Shown here one piece after another: positions 46,346-54,725 of a stretch of 64,000 nucleotides of DNA (the first letter of the stretch is position 1; the number at the start of each line of letters is the position of its first letter). The stretch covers positions 1 to 64,000 of the forward strand of contig JALRIN010000011.1 of the NCBI GenBank assembly GCA_023255415.1, given 5' to 3'. A program made the position numbers and the translations under genes. The notes below the pieces were generated by a model. That model did no database searches and was not told the DNA's origin. It worked only from the letters and a program-made list of their open reading frames with translations. Source of the stretch: Cypionkella sp. (GTDB taxonomy: Bacteria; Pseudomonadota; Alphaproteobacteria; Rhodobacterales; Rhodobacteraceae).

Positions 46346-46732
46346 CTAGAGATCACACGCTACATCGTCGTGGTTCGGATCAAGTTCAATGCGATACCCT
46401 GGTTCTCCCTTTTTCAGAGGGGAAGCCCCAGCTTTTTGAACTTCAATACAGTCTTTATAATAGACCTCTTGCTGCGGCAAAATAAACTGAGGCAATCTCG
46501 TTTGCAGGGCGGATTGATTTGGGTTATTTGCAACTTTAGGCGGTCTTTTCTGGCTTTGTATCTTTTTCGATGCCTTGGGTTTCGACGAATTTTTAGTATG
46601 GCAATGATATGTGCCGTGTTTGCGGTCATTATGGCAGCCCTGTGCATTTAGCCGCCCAGAATGCCCAAATGCTGGGGCAGACAAAACAAAAAAAGTCCGA
46701 AGAAAAAATATCAAGCGCACTATGCAATCCAA
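46346..46732 (-). CDS. Secreted YHYH/Excalibur-domain protein, low GC
   Basis: About 128 aa with a hydrophobic signal-like N-terminus (CIVRLIFFLRTFFVLSAPAF). A YHYH-type cysteine/histidine motif follows (GHSGRLNAQGCHND, then GTYHCH), then a lysine-rich middle and a C-terminal Excalibur-like end (GEPGYRIELDPNHDDVACDL) with the D-x-D-D-x-C pattern. The combination suggests a secreted metal-binding protein. The start is uncertain: TTG at 46732, or GTG at 46720 preceded by GGATTGCATA. GC and codon use are far below the neighbours', so lateral origin is likely. No partner gene is visible. Confidence 0.65.
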   Translation of the reverse strand: MDCIVRLIFFLRTFFVLSAPAFGHSGRLNAQGCHNDRKHGTYHCHTKNSSKPKASKKIQSQKRPPKVANNPNQSALQTRLPQFILPQQEVYYKDCIEVQKAGASPLKKGEPGYRIELDPNHDDVACDL

Positions 46733-46783
46733 TCAACATTTAAAAATTGGATTATGAAGGATAATTCAGCATCCAGTAAGCCG

Positions 46784-46809
46784 TAGGGTGCGCATTCATT
46801 ACGCACCTA
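46784..46809. repeat. REP-like hairpin between the YHYH gene and cobF
   Basis: TAGGGTGCG-CATTCATTA-CGCACCTA forms a hairpin with a six-base core stem GGTGCG/CGCACC plus an outer TA/TA, one G bulged. The GTAGGGTGCG...CGCACC form is a widespread bacterial interspersed palindrome type. It marks the right edge of the low-GC patch. Confidence 0.6.
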
Positions 46810-46813
46810 ACTC

Positions 46814-47548
46814 CTACCCCCGCCGCAGCAAATAGATGTCCATGATCCAGCCGTGCTCGGCGCGGGCTTGGCTGCGGCGTTCGATGATCTGGGCGCTTAC
46901 CTCTGCCAGCGGGCCTGCGATCACCAGTTGTTCGGCCATTCCCACATAGGCGCCCCACCAGATCGACACCCCCGTTGGGTCAAGTGCCTGAAACGAACAT
47001 TCGCCGTCCAGCATCACAACGGCCGTATCGACGCCCAAGGGAAAGCCCTCATCGCGCAGCCGCCGCCCGGTGGTCACCACAAAGGGCGCGCCGATCTCGT
47101 TCAGCGCGATGCCATGCGCCGCCGTCAGCGCTTGAACCGAGGTGATGCCGGCGATGACCTGCACGCGCTCTGGTGGCACCAGCCGTGCCGCAATCCGCAA
47201 GGTGCTGTCGTAAAGCGACGGATCACCCCAGACCAGCAGCGCCACCTTGGCCGCCGCACCAATCGCCTTGGCCCAAACGGCGGCAATGCGGTCGTGCCAA
47301 TCCTCGACCCGCGCCAGATAATCGGCAATCGCCTCGTCGCGCACCGGCAGGTCAAATTCCACAACTTTGGTGGCGGGATTGGTCAGAACCTCGGCCAGGA
47401 TCGCGCGGCGCAGCTCTGCCAAATCGGCCTTGCCAGCCCCTTTGCGGGGGATCAGGATCACTTCGGCCGCATTGATCGCCTTGATTGCTTGCAGCGTCAG
47501 ATGGTCGGGATTGCCGGTGCCAATGCCGATCAGGGTCAGATCAAACAT
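46814..47548 (-). CDS. cobF: Precorrin-6A synthase (deacetylating)
   Basis: A 244-aa SAM-dependent tetrapyrrole methylase that methylates C-1 of precorrin-5 and releases the C-20 fragment as acetate, a step specific to the aerobic pathway. Motifs: MFDLTLIGIGTGNPDHLTLQ, AEVILIPRKGAGKADLAELR, LLVWGDPSLYDSTLRIA and IAGITSVQALTAAHGIALNE. The ATG at 47548 overlaps the cobA stop by eight bases. It is the last gene of the minus-strand cob run. Confidence 0.93.
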   Translation of the reverse strand: MFDLTLIGIGTGNPDHLTLQAIKAINAAEVILIPRKGAGKADLAELRRAILAEVLTNPATKVVEFDLPVRDEAIADYLARVEDWHDRIAAVWAKAIGAAAKVALLVWGDPSLYDSTLRIAARLVPPERVQVIAGITSVQALTAAHGIALNEIGAPFVVTTGRRLRDEGFPLGVDTAVVMLDGECSFQALDPTGVSIWWGAYVGMAEQLVIAGPLAEVSAQIIERRSQARAEHGWIMDIYLLRRG

Positions 47549-48275
47549 CGGTGCCGCCAAACTCTGCCAAAGGGCCATAGAAGATCAACGCCGGATGCGG
47601 GCTGCTGGCGGTTTGCAACAGCGCGGCCAGACTGGCGACGCTGTGGCGGCTGATCTTTTGATGCGGAGTCGAGACCGCTTCGGCCAAAAGCGCAGGCGTC
47701 TCGGGCGGCAGGCCATGCGCGATCAGCCGCGCCGCCAAATCGGCAAAAGTGCGCCGCCCCATATAGACCACGGTCGTCGCCATCGGGTCGGCAAGGGCTG
47801 GCATGTTTACCGCCTCGGGCAGACCGCCGGTGACATCGGCGCCGGTGATAAACTGCACCCGCCGTGCGGAAAGCCTGCGCGTCAACGGAATCCCCGCCGC
47901 CGCTGCTGCCGCCGAGGCCGAGGTCACGCCCGGCACGATCTCATAGCCGATCCCCGCCGCTTGCAGCGCCACGATTTCTTCCTCCAAGCGGCCAAACATA
48001 CCACAATCGCCCGATTTCAGCCGCACCACCCGCAGTCCGGTCGCCGCATGATCCACCAGCAATTGACTGACGTGATCTTGTTTGGGCGAAGGTCTGCCCG
48101 CGCGTTTGCCAACCGCAATCAGATCAGCCCCCTTGGCTGCAAGCGCCAAAATCGGGCCTGCAGACAGATCGTCAAACAGCACCACTTCGGCTGTGGCCAG
48201 GCGCTGCACCGCCTTGACCGTCAACAGATCAGGGTCACCCGGCCCTGACGACACGAAAGAGACAAAACCGGTCAT
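47541..48275 (-). CDS. cobA: Uroporphyrinogen-III C-methyltransferase
   Basis: A 244-aa SUMT that methylates C-2 and C-7 to give precorrin-2, the entry to the corrin branch. Motifs: VSSGPGDPDLLTVKAVQRLA, ADLIAVGKRAGRPSPKQDHV, RVVRLKSGDCGMFGRLEEEI and EIVPGVTSASAAAAAAGIPL, LTRR. The usual catalytic-loop pattern (VRLKGGDPFxFGRG) is present but altered to RLKSGDCGMFGRL, as in a subset of CobA proteins. The ATG at 48275 overlaps the cobB stop by four bases. Confidence 0.9.
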   Translation of the reverse strand: MTGFVSFVSSGPGDPDLLTVKAVQRLATAEVVLFDDLSAGPILALAAKGADLIAVGKRAGRPSPKQDHVSQLLVDHAATGLRVVRLKSGDCGMFGRLEEEIVALQAAGIGYEIVPGVTSASAAAAAAGIPLTRRLSARRVQFITGADVTGGLPEAVNMPALADPMATTVVYMGRRTFADLAARLIAHGLPPETPALLAEAVSTPHQKISRHSVASLAALLQTASSPHPALIFYGPLAEFGGTDV

Positions 48276-49594
48276 TGCGCCTCTGCGATCAAATGGAAAA
48301 AGGTTCCGGTGGCCAGCGCGCCGCTCGGCTGGCGGCGATAGGATCCGGTCTCGGCCACCTCGGCCCCCGTGGCATCCGTGACACGCGCAAGCGCTGCGTC
48401 GGGTTGTGACAGGATGGTGGCATAGTGAAATTCGTGGCCGCGCAGCGCAGCTTGGCCGCCGCCACAATAGTCAACCAAGGGGGCTGCATGGCGGTAACCC
48501 AAATGCATCCGCCGTTTGGCAAACGAGGTTTCAAGCCCCAAAAGCCCCAGCATCTGATGCCGCACACCGCCCGCATCCACCAGCCCCGCGCCCATCGCCA
48601 TATAGCCGCCGCATTCGCCATGCACCGGCTTTGTCGCGGCAAAGGCGCGGGTGCCCGCCAGAAACTGGCTGTTGGCAGCAAGTTTGCCCGCGTGCAGCTC
48701 GGGGTAGCCACCGGGCAGCCAGCAACAGTCGGCACTGGGGTCGGGGGCCTCGTCTGCAAGCGGCGAAAACGGCAAGATCGTCGCCCCCGCCGCGCGCCAT
48801 CCTTGAATAAGATGCGGATAAACAAAGGAAAACGCCTGATCGCGCGCCAAAGCGATACGGTCTGCTGGCGGGCGCAAGACCAAAGGGTCTGCCGCAGGCA
48901 GCACGCCACCCGCGGCGGCCGCCAGCAGTGCGTCAAGATCCATATGCTGGGCGACAAACCGCCCCGCTTCGGCCAAAAGTGCGGCAAGTTCGGGCTGCTC
49001 TTCGGCCTGCACCAAGCCCAAATGGCGTTCAGGCATCGCAATTGCGGGGTTACGCGGCAGCGCTGCCAGCACCGGAATGCCCACCGCCGCCATGCCCACC
49101 CGCACCAAAGCCTCGTGGCGCGGCGAGGCGACACGGTTCAGCACCACTCCGGCGATTTTCACATCGGGCCGCATGGTGGCAAAGCCAAGCGCCACCGCCG
49201 CCGCCGATTGCGCCTGCCCCGAGACATCAATCACCAGAACCACCGGCCAGCCCATCATTGCCGCGACATCGGCACTGGCTCCAGTGCCGGTCTCGCCCGC
49301 CAGCGCCACGCCATCAAACAGCCCCATCGAGCCTTCGGCCAGGATCAGATCCGCACCCTCGGCCGCTGCCACCAGCCCGCGAAGGTGATCAGGCCCCATC
49401 GCCCAGCTGTCCAGATTGACCGAAGCCCGCCCCGAGGCCGCCGCGTGAAAGGCGGGGTCGATGTAATCGGGCCCTGATTTAAACGGCTGCACCACCACGC
49501 CGCGCGCGCGCAGCGCCGCAAGCAGGCCCAGCATCAGCGTGGTCTTGCCAGTCCCCGAGGCCGGGGCCGAGATCAACAAGCCGCGAGGGGTCAT
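48272..49594 (-). CDS. cobB: Cobyrinic acid / hydrogenobyrinic acid a,c-diamide synthase
   Basis: A 440-aa ATP- and glutamine-dependent amidase acting on the a and c carboxylates. It has an N-terminal P-loop ([20 protein letters not shown]), [18 protein letters not shown] and a C-terminal class I glutamine amidotransferase domain with the nucleophile in [17 protein letters not shown]. The start overlaps the cobM stop by four bases. In the aerobic route the substrate is hydrogenobyrinic acid, before cobalt insertion by CobN. Confidence 0.94.
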   Translation of the reverse strand: MTPRGLLISAPASGTGKTTLMLGLLAALRARGVVVQPFKSGPDYIDPAFHAAASGRASVNLDSWAMGPDHLRGLVAAAEGADLILAEGSMGLFDGVALAGETGTGASADVAAMMGWPVVLVIDVSGQAQSAAAVALGFATMRPDVKIAGVVLNRVASPRHEALVRVGMAAVGIPVLAALPRNPAIAMPERHLGLVQAEEQPELAALLAEAGRFVAQHMDLDALLAAAAGGVLPAADPLVLRPPADRIALARDQAFSFVYPHLIQGWRAAGATILPFSPLADEAPDPSADCCWLPGGYPELHAGKLAANSQFLAGTRAFAATKPVHGECGGYMAMGAGLVDAGGVRHQMLGLLGLETSFAKRRMHLGYRHAAPLVDYCGGGQAALRGHEFHYATILSQPDAALARVTDATGAEVAETGSYRRQPSGALATGTFFHLIAEAQ

Positions 49595-50373
49595 TCTGCC
49601 TCCGGAAAGCGCGGCTCGATGCCAACAGGTCGAAAGCGGCGGTCATAATCGCCAGCATATAGCCGGCTTTCCTCAAAGCCTTCGGCAGCCAAAGCAGGCC
49701 CGACAAGGATCAGCGCCGTGCGCTCCATTTCGGCGCCAATCGCCGTTTGCAGGGTGGATAGCGTGGCGCGCACGATGCGCTCGTCAGGCCAAGTCACCCG
49801 CCACACCACGGCCACAGGGCAATCGGGCCCGTAATGCGGCAACAGGTCGGCCACGACCTTTTCCAGCACATGCACCGAAAGATGCAGCGCCAGCGTCGCC
49901 CCCGTGGCGGCAAAGGCGGCAAGGTTTTCGCGCGCAGGCATCGCTGTCGCCCGTCCAGAAGTGCGGGTCAAAACCACCGATTGCGTCAGACCGGGCAGCG
50001 TCAATTCGGCGCCCAAAGCGGCGGCAGCGGCGGCAAAAGACGGCACCCCCGGGGTGACATCATAGGCAATCCCCAGCGCGCGCAGGCGGCGCAACTGCTC
50101 GCCCATCGCCGACCAGACCGACAGATCACCCGAATGCAGCCGCGCCACATCCTGCCCCGCGGCATCGGCGGCGGCAATTTCGGCCATGATCTCATCCAGC
50201 GACAAAGGCGCAGTATTGACGATACGCGCGCCGGTTGGGCAATGCGCAAGCAGGGCTTGCGGCACCAAGGACCCCGCATAAAGGCAAACCGGACTTTCCG
50301 CGATAAGCCTTTGACCACGCAGCGTAATCAGATCCGCAGCCCCCGGCCCTGCGCCAATAAAGTGAACCGTCAT
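49591..50373 (-). CDS. cobM: Precorrin-4 C11-methyltransferase
   Basis: A 260-aa SAM-dependent methylase. Motifs: [60 protein letters not shown] and [20 protein letters not shown]. The ATG at 50373 (MTVHF) overlaps the cobE stop by four bases; a longer open frame upstream is the shadow of cobE. Confidence 0.94.
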   Translation of the reverse strand: MTVHFIGAGPGAADLITLRGQRLIAESPVCLYAGSLVPQALLAHCPTGARIVNTAPLSLDEIMAEIAAADAAGQDVARLHSGDLSVWSAMGEQLRRLRALGIAYDVTPGVPSFAAAAAALGAELTLPGLTQSVVLTRTSGRATAMPARENLAAFAATGATLALHLSVHVLEKVVADLLPHYGPDCPVAVVWRVTWPDERIVRATLSTLQTAIGAEMERTALILVGPALAAEGFEESRLYAGDYDRRFRPVGIEPRFPEAE

Positions 50374-50735
50374 CGCACGCTCCTTTCGGCAAGGGCCGCT
50401 GTGGCCATGCCGTCTTGTGATTGCACCCGCGCGCCCAAAAGCCGCGCGCCTGATCCTGCGGCTGCAAGGGCCGCAGCCTCTGCCAGCGATCCGGTGCCAT
50501 AAAGCGCTGCCACCCGCGCCGATTGGGTCTGGGTCGCCTGGGCGGCCAGATCGGCTGTGCCAATCGCATAGACCGGCAGGCCGCAAAGCGCTGCAAATTG
50601 CACAAATACCGCTGCCTGCGCCTTATCTTCGGCAGTGGCAAGCGCCATAGCCCGCGCGCCGCCAGCCGCCAGAAAGGCCGCCTGCAAGGCCGCCAGATCC
50701 GCGCCTTTGCGAAACCCCATGCCTGCCACGATCAT
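50370..50735 (-). CDS. cobE: Cobalamin biosynthesis protein CobE (CbiG C-terminal domain)
   Basis: A 121-aa protein corresponding to the CbiG C-terminal domain: [20 protein letters not shown], LGxP-like [10 protein letters not shown] and [20 protein letters not shown]. CobE is needed in the aerobic pathway, but its exact chemistry is not settled. The ATG at 50735 gives a four-base overlap with cobL, matching the rest of the operon; an ATG at 50750 would overlap more. Confidence 0.85.
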   Translation of the reverse strand: MIVAGMGFRKGADLAALQAAFLAAGGARAMALATAEDKAQAAVFVQFAALCGLPVYAIGTADLAAQATQTQSARVAALYGTGSLAEAAALAAAGSGARLLGARVQSQDGMATAALAERSVR

Positions 50736-51910
50736 CGCAGAACGCTCCATTGCACCACAGGACGCGAGGCCGCCCAGCCGCGCATCCGGCCCAAGGGTGC
50801 CGCCTGTGCCAGATCAATCCGCAGCAAATCGCCGCCGCGCAGGGCCTGCTGCTGGGCAAGCAAGCTCTCGGTTTCCAAGGTCACCCCATTGGCCACCAGC
50901 CGGGTGCCCTGCGGCAGCATCGCCCACAGCTGATCAAACAGCGCAGCCGATCCGCCACCGCCGACAAATACCGCATCGGGCAAGGGGTGATCTGCCAAGG
51001 CCGCCGCCGCAGGCCCTGTCACCACCGCCATGCGCTGCGCTATGCCAAAGCGCGCGGCATTGTCGCGGATGTTGACCGCGCGGTCTTCGCGCAGCTCGAA
51101 GCAGATCGCGCGCCCGCCGGACAAACACCACTCGACCGAAACCGATCCCGAACCCGCGCCAATATCCCAAAGCAGCTCGCCCCTGCGCGGCGCCAGCGCC
51201 GACAGCGTCAGCGCCCGCACCGGGCGTTTGGTGATCTGCCCGTCCGAGGCAAACAGGCTGTCCTCTAAACCCGCCGCGCGCGACAGCCCCTTGCCCGCCG
51301 TCACCTCGATCGCCATCGCAACCAAGGGCGCGATGTCTTGCAGATCAAATCCCGCCGCAGTGGTTTTGCGCAGGCGCTCCGAGGGGCCGCCCAAAGCCTC
51401 AAGCACGGTCAAATCGGCGGCAAAGCCCTGCTCGGTCAGCCATGCCGCCAAGGCCGCAGGGGCCTCGCCGTCGCGCAGCAGGCAAATCGCGCGCGCGCCT
51501 TTGCTCAGCACCCCGTGCAACTGCTCGAAGGGGGCCGCGTGCAAGCCGTGGCAGGTGATCTCTTCGATCCGCCAGCCCAGCCGCGCAGCCGCCAGCGAAA
51601 AAGTCGAGGCGGCCGGATAGGCCACCCATTCGGCAGGCAACAGATGCTGCGCCAAACTGCCGCCCGCGCCATGCCAGAACGGATCGCCCGAGGCCAAAAT
51701 CGCCACCTTTTGCCCACGACAGGCCAGCACAGGTGCCAGCGAAAACGGCATAGGCCAATCACGCCCCCGCACCCCCGCCGCCACAAGCGCCAAATGCCGA
51801 GGCCCGCCAAAGATGATTTCGGCAGCGCCAAGCGCCTTGCGGCTTGCATCTGTCAGCCCCGCCAGTCCATCTTCGCCCAGACCGATGATTGCAACCCAAG
51901 GATCAGACAT
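50732..51910 (-). CDS. cobL: Precorrin-6B C5,15-methyltransferase (decarboxylating)
   Basis: A 392-aa fusion. Its N-terminal CbiE-like methylase half (WVAIIGLGEDGLAGLTDASR, ILASGDPFWHGAGGSLAQHL) methylates C-5. Its CbiT-like Rossmann methylase half (about residues 210-392: LLWDIGAGSGSVSVEWCLSG) methylates C-15 with decarboxylation. The ATG at 51908-51910 overlaps the ATG of cobK on the other strand inside one CATG. The ribosome site on this strand is AAGG, inside cobK. Confidence 0.93.
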   Translation of the reverse strand: MSDPWVAIIGLGEDGLAGLTDASRKALGAAEIIFGGPRHLALVAAGVRGRDWPMPFSLAPVLACRGQKVAILASGDPFWHGAGGSLAQHLLPAEWVAYPAASTFSLAAARLGWRIEEITCHGLHAAPFEQLHGVLSKGARAICLLRDGEAPAALAAWLTEQGFAADLTVLEALGGPSERLRKTTAAGFDLQDIAPLVAMAIEVTAGKGLSRAAGLEDSLFASDGQITKRPVRALTLSALAPRRGELLWDIGAGSGSVSVEWCLSGGRAICFELREDRAVNIRDNAARFGIAQRMAVVTGPAAAALADHPLPDAVFVGGGGSAALFDQLWAMLPQGTRLVANGVTLETESLLAQQQALRGGDLLRIDLAQAAPLGRMRGWAASRPVVQWSVLR

Positions 51911-52652
51911 GACACGCAGCCTTATCCTTGGCGGCACCACCGAGGCCAGCGCCTTGGCCCGCGCCTTGGCAGCCGCTGGTGCGGATGCGGTGTTTTCCTA
52001 TGCCGGGCGCACCGAAGCCCCCGTCGCCCAGCCGCTGCCCACCCGCATTGGCGGCTTTGGCGGCGTTGACGGGCTGATTGCCTATCTGCGCGCCGAAAAG
52101 ATTGACGCCGTGGTCGATGCCACCCACCCCTTTGCCGCCCAAATGAGCCGCAATGCGATAATGGCCTGCGCCCGTGTCGGCGTGCCGCTGATTGGCCTTC
52201 AGCGTCCGGCTTGGCGTGCCGGTGAGGGCGATCTCTGGACCCATGTCGCCGATATTCAAAGCGCCATCGCTGCCCTGCCTGATCAGCCCGCAAGGGTTTT
52301 CTTGGCGATTGGCAAGCAAAACCTTGCAGGCTTTGCCGCCCGCCCGCATCACTATCTGCTGCGCTTGGTCGATGCGCCCAGCGCGCCGCCGCTGCCCGAT
52401 TGCACGGTTGTGCTGGCGCGTGGACCCTTTGACGCGGCCCAAGACCTTGCCCTGCTGCAAGCCCACCGTATCAGCCATATCGTCGCCAAAAACGCAGGCG
52501 GCGCTGGGGCCGAGGCCAAGCTGATCGCCGCGCGCAGCCTTAGCCTGCCGGTGATTCTGATCGACCGACCCAAGCTGCCCGCGCGGCGCGTGCTGGCAGA
52601 GGTGGCTGAGGTGATGGCCTGGCTTGATCATCCCACAGACCTTGGCGTGTAA
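51909..52652 (+). CDS. cobK: Precorrin-6A reductase
   Basis: A 247-aa NADPH-dependent reductase of the macrocycle. Motifs: SLILGGTTEASALARALAAA, AVVDATHPFAAQMSRNAIMA, GLQRPAWRAGEGD and HIVAKNAGGAGAEAKLIAAR. It is the only plus-strand gene inside the minus-strand cob block. Its ATG (51909-51911) shares two bases with the cobL ATG, and its 3' end overlaps cobJ by 25 bases. The ribosome site AAGGATCAGAC lies inside cobL. How cobK is transcribed is not obvious. Confidence 0.94.
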   Translation: MTRSLILGGTTEASALARALAAAGADAVFSYAGRTEAPVAQPLPTRIGGFGGVDGLIAYLRAEKIDAVVDATHPFAAQMSRNAIMACARVGVPLIGLQRPAWRAGEGDLWTHVADIQSAIAALPDQPARVFLAIGKQNLAGFAARPHHYLLRLVDAPSAPPLPDCTVVLARGPFDAAQDLALLQAHRISHIVAKNAGGAGAEAKLIAARSLSLPVILIDRPKLPARRVLAEVAEVMAWLDHPTDLGV

Positions 52653-53362
52653 ACAAAGCGCCCAACGCGGCGGGTGGCAGAATTGCCGACCAAAACCACG
52701 GTGCGCATATCGGCCATCTCGGGCGTGGCTTCATCCAGGGTCACGGTGCTGATCCGCTCGTCGGGGGTCGAGACCGCGCGGGCAAAGATGATCAACCGAT
52801 CCGGCCCGCATTCTTGACGCAAAATCTCCAGCACGCGGGCAAATTGATGCGGGCGGCTGGCCGAGCGCGGGTTGTAAAACCCCATGGCGAAATCGGCCTG
52901 TGCCGCCAGCCGCAGCCGATGTTCTACCAGATCCCAAGGTTTCAGATTATCGCTGAGGTTGATGGCGCAAAAATCATGGCCCAAAGGCGCACCAGCACGT
53001 GCCGCCGCCGCCAGCATCGCGGTGATGCCGGGCAGAATGCGAATATCAAGCCCGTGATGCTCGGGCTGAGCCTCTAGCGCCTCGAACAGCGCCGAAGCCA
53101 TGGCAAAGACCCCCGGATCGCCAGATGAGACAATAACCACCCGAGCGCCCTGCGAAGCCAGCCGCAAAGCATGATCGGCGCGGTCAATCTCGACCCGATT
53201 GTCCGAACCATGCAGCGTCAAGCCTTCCCGCGGCGCCACACGTGCGACATAGGGAAAATAGCCGATCACATCGGTCGCCTCGGCAAGCACCGCGCGCACC
53301 TGCGGCGTCACCATATCCTCTTGCCCCGGCCCAAGCCCTACGACCGCCAGCCAGCCTGTCAT
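52628..53362 (-). CDS. cobJ: Precorrin-3B C17-methyltransferase
   Basis: A 244-aa methylase that methylates C-17 with ring contraction. Motifs: LAVVGLGPGQEDMVTPQVRA, DVIGYFPYVARV, RVVIVSSGDPGVFAMASALF, ILPGITAMLAAAARAGAPLG and HDFCAINLSDNLKPW. The start overlaps the cobI stop by four bases. It is the last gene of the uninterrupted operon below the riboswitch. Confidence 0.95.
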   Translation of the reverse strand: MTGWLAVVGLGPGQEDMVTPQVRAVLAEATDVIGYFPYVARVAPREGLTLHGSDNRVEIDRADHALRLASQGARVVIVSSGDPGVFAMASALFEALEAQPEHHGLDIRILPGITAMLAAAARAGAPLGHDFCAINLSDNLKPWDLVEHRLRLAAQADFAMGFYNPRSASRPHQFARVLEILRQECGPDRLIIFARAVSTPDERISTVTLDEATPEMADMRTVVLVGNSATRRVGRFVYTPRSVG

Positions 53363-54099
53363 TCGACGCCCCCCAATTCAGGACGCCGGCCCTGACCATG
53401 CACCAGCACGATGGCAAAATAGGGGCAGTCTTCGGGGTTCACATCGGCCAGCTTGGCGATGCGCTGGGTCGGCATGGTGCCGCGCTCCACCAGCCAAGCA
53501 TCCTGCAACCGGCCAACCGCCTGCAAAGCCCGCCGCACCTTGGGCAGGTTGCGACCGGTTTTCATCACCACCATGGCGTCAGAGCGTCCCATATGCGCCA
53601 CCAGATCGGCCTCGGGCAAGGTCGCCATCAGCACACAAAGCACATCATCGCCCCAGGTAAAGGGCGCGCCAATCGCGTTCCAGCAGCCGGTCATGCCGGT
53701 GATGCCCGCAATCACCTCAACCTCGGCGCGGCCCTGCAGGCGGGTGTGCAGATGCATGAACGAGCCATAAAACAGCGGATCGCCTTCACACAGCACGATC
53801 ACCTCGGCGCTTTGCGACAACAGCGCCAGCCGGTCGGCCCAGTCATCATAGAACTGCGCAAGCGCTTGATTATAGGCGGGGCTGTCAAAGGGCAGCTCGG
53901 TCGTGACCGGATATTCCATCGCATATTCGGTAACATCGGCGGCCAGCATGCCTTCGACAATGCGGCGGGCTTGGCCTGCGCGGCCTGCCTTGCGAAAATA
54001 GGCGACATGGCGCGCGCTGCGGATCAGACGATCTGATTTCACCGAAATCAGCTCAGGGTCGCCGGGGCCAAGGCCTGTGCAAATGATCTTGCCCATCAT
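53359..54099 (-). CDS. cobI: Precorrin-2 C20-methyltransferase
   Basis: A 246-aa methylase. Motifs: GKIICTGLGPGDPELISVKS, VIVLCEGDPLFYGSFMHLHT and VIAGITGMTGCWNAIGAPFT. Two adjacent ATGs exist; the outer one (54099) forms the ATGA overlap with the cobH stop and is preferred. Confidence 0.94.
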   Translation of the reverse strand: MMGKIICTGLGPGDPELISVKSDRLIRSARHVAYFRKAGRAGQARRIVEGMLAADVTEYAMEYPVTTELPFDSPAYNQALAQFYDDWADRLALLSQSAEVIVLCEGDPLFYGSFMHLHTRLQGRAEVEVIAGITGMTGCWNAIGAPFTWGDDVLCVLMATLPEADLVAHMGRSDAMVVMKTGRNLPKVRRALQAVGRLQDAWLVERGTMPTQRIAKLADVNPEDCPYFAIVLVHGQGRRPELGGVE

Positions 54100-54725
54100 T
54101 CAATCCGGCTAGCCAAAGCGTTGATCGCAGCCACCGTGATCGCAGATCCACCCAAGCGCCCTTGCACCACCACCGAAGGCACCGGCAGATCTGCCATCAG
54201 CGCCGCCTTGGATTCCGCAGCGCCGATAAAGCCGACAGGGCAGCCGATGATCGCCGCAGGGCGCGGGCAGGTTGGATCTTCCAGCATATTCAGCAGATGA
54301 AACAGCGCGGTCGGTGCATTGCCAATCGCCACCACCGCCCCCGCCAGATGCGGGCGCCACAGCTCGAGTGCGGCGGCCGAGCGGGTGTTGCCCATCGCCT
54401 TGGCCATGCCGATCACCGCAGGATCATGCAGCGTGCAGATCACCTGATTGCCCGCAGGCAGGCGGCCACGGGTGACGCCTTCAGACACCATACGCGCATC
54501 ACACAGGATCGGCGCGCCAGCTTCCAGTGCCGCCCGCGCCGCAATCGCCATCCCGGCCGAAAACTGCACATGCTGTTCCAGCCCCACCATGCCAGCGGCA
54601 TGGATCATCCGCACCACCACGATCTCTTCTTCGGGGGTAAAGCGCGCCAGATCGGCCTCGGCGCGGATGGTGGCAAAGGACTGGCGGTAAATCTCGGCGC
54701 CATCGGTGATGTAGGTATGCGGCAT
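54096..54725 (-). CDS. cobH: Precorrin-8X methylmutase
   Basis: A 209-aa CobH/CbiC enzyme that moves the C-11 methyl group to C-12 to give hydrogenobyrinic acid. The active-site histidine is in VVVRMIHAAGMVGLEQHVQF. Other conserved parts are ILCDARMVSEGVTRGRLPAG, AVVAIGNAPTALFHLLNML and AAIIGCPVGFIGAAESKAAL. The ATG shares a base with the cobG stop. Confidence 0.95.
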   Translation of the reverse strand: MPHTYITDGAEIYRQSFATIRAEADLARFTPEEEIVVVRMIHAAGMVGLEQHVQFSAGMAIAARAALEAGAPILCDARMVSEGVTRGRLPAGNQVICTLHDPAVIGMAKAMGNTRSAAALELWRPHLAGAVVAIGNAPTALFHLLNMLEDPTCPRPAAIIGCPVGFIGAAESKAALMADLPVPSVVVQGRLGGSAITVAAINALASRIE

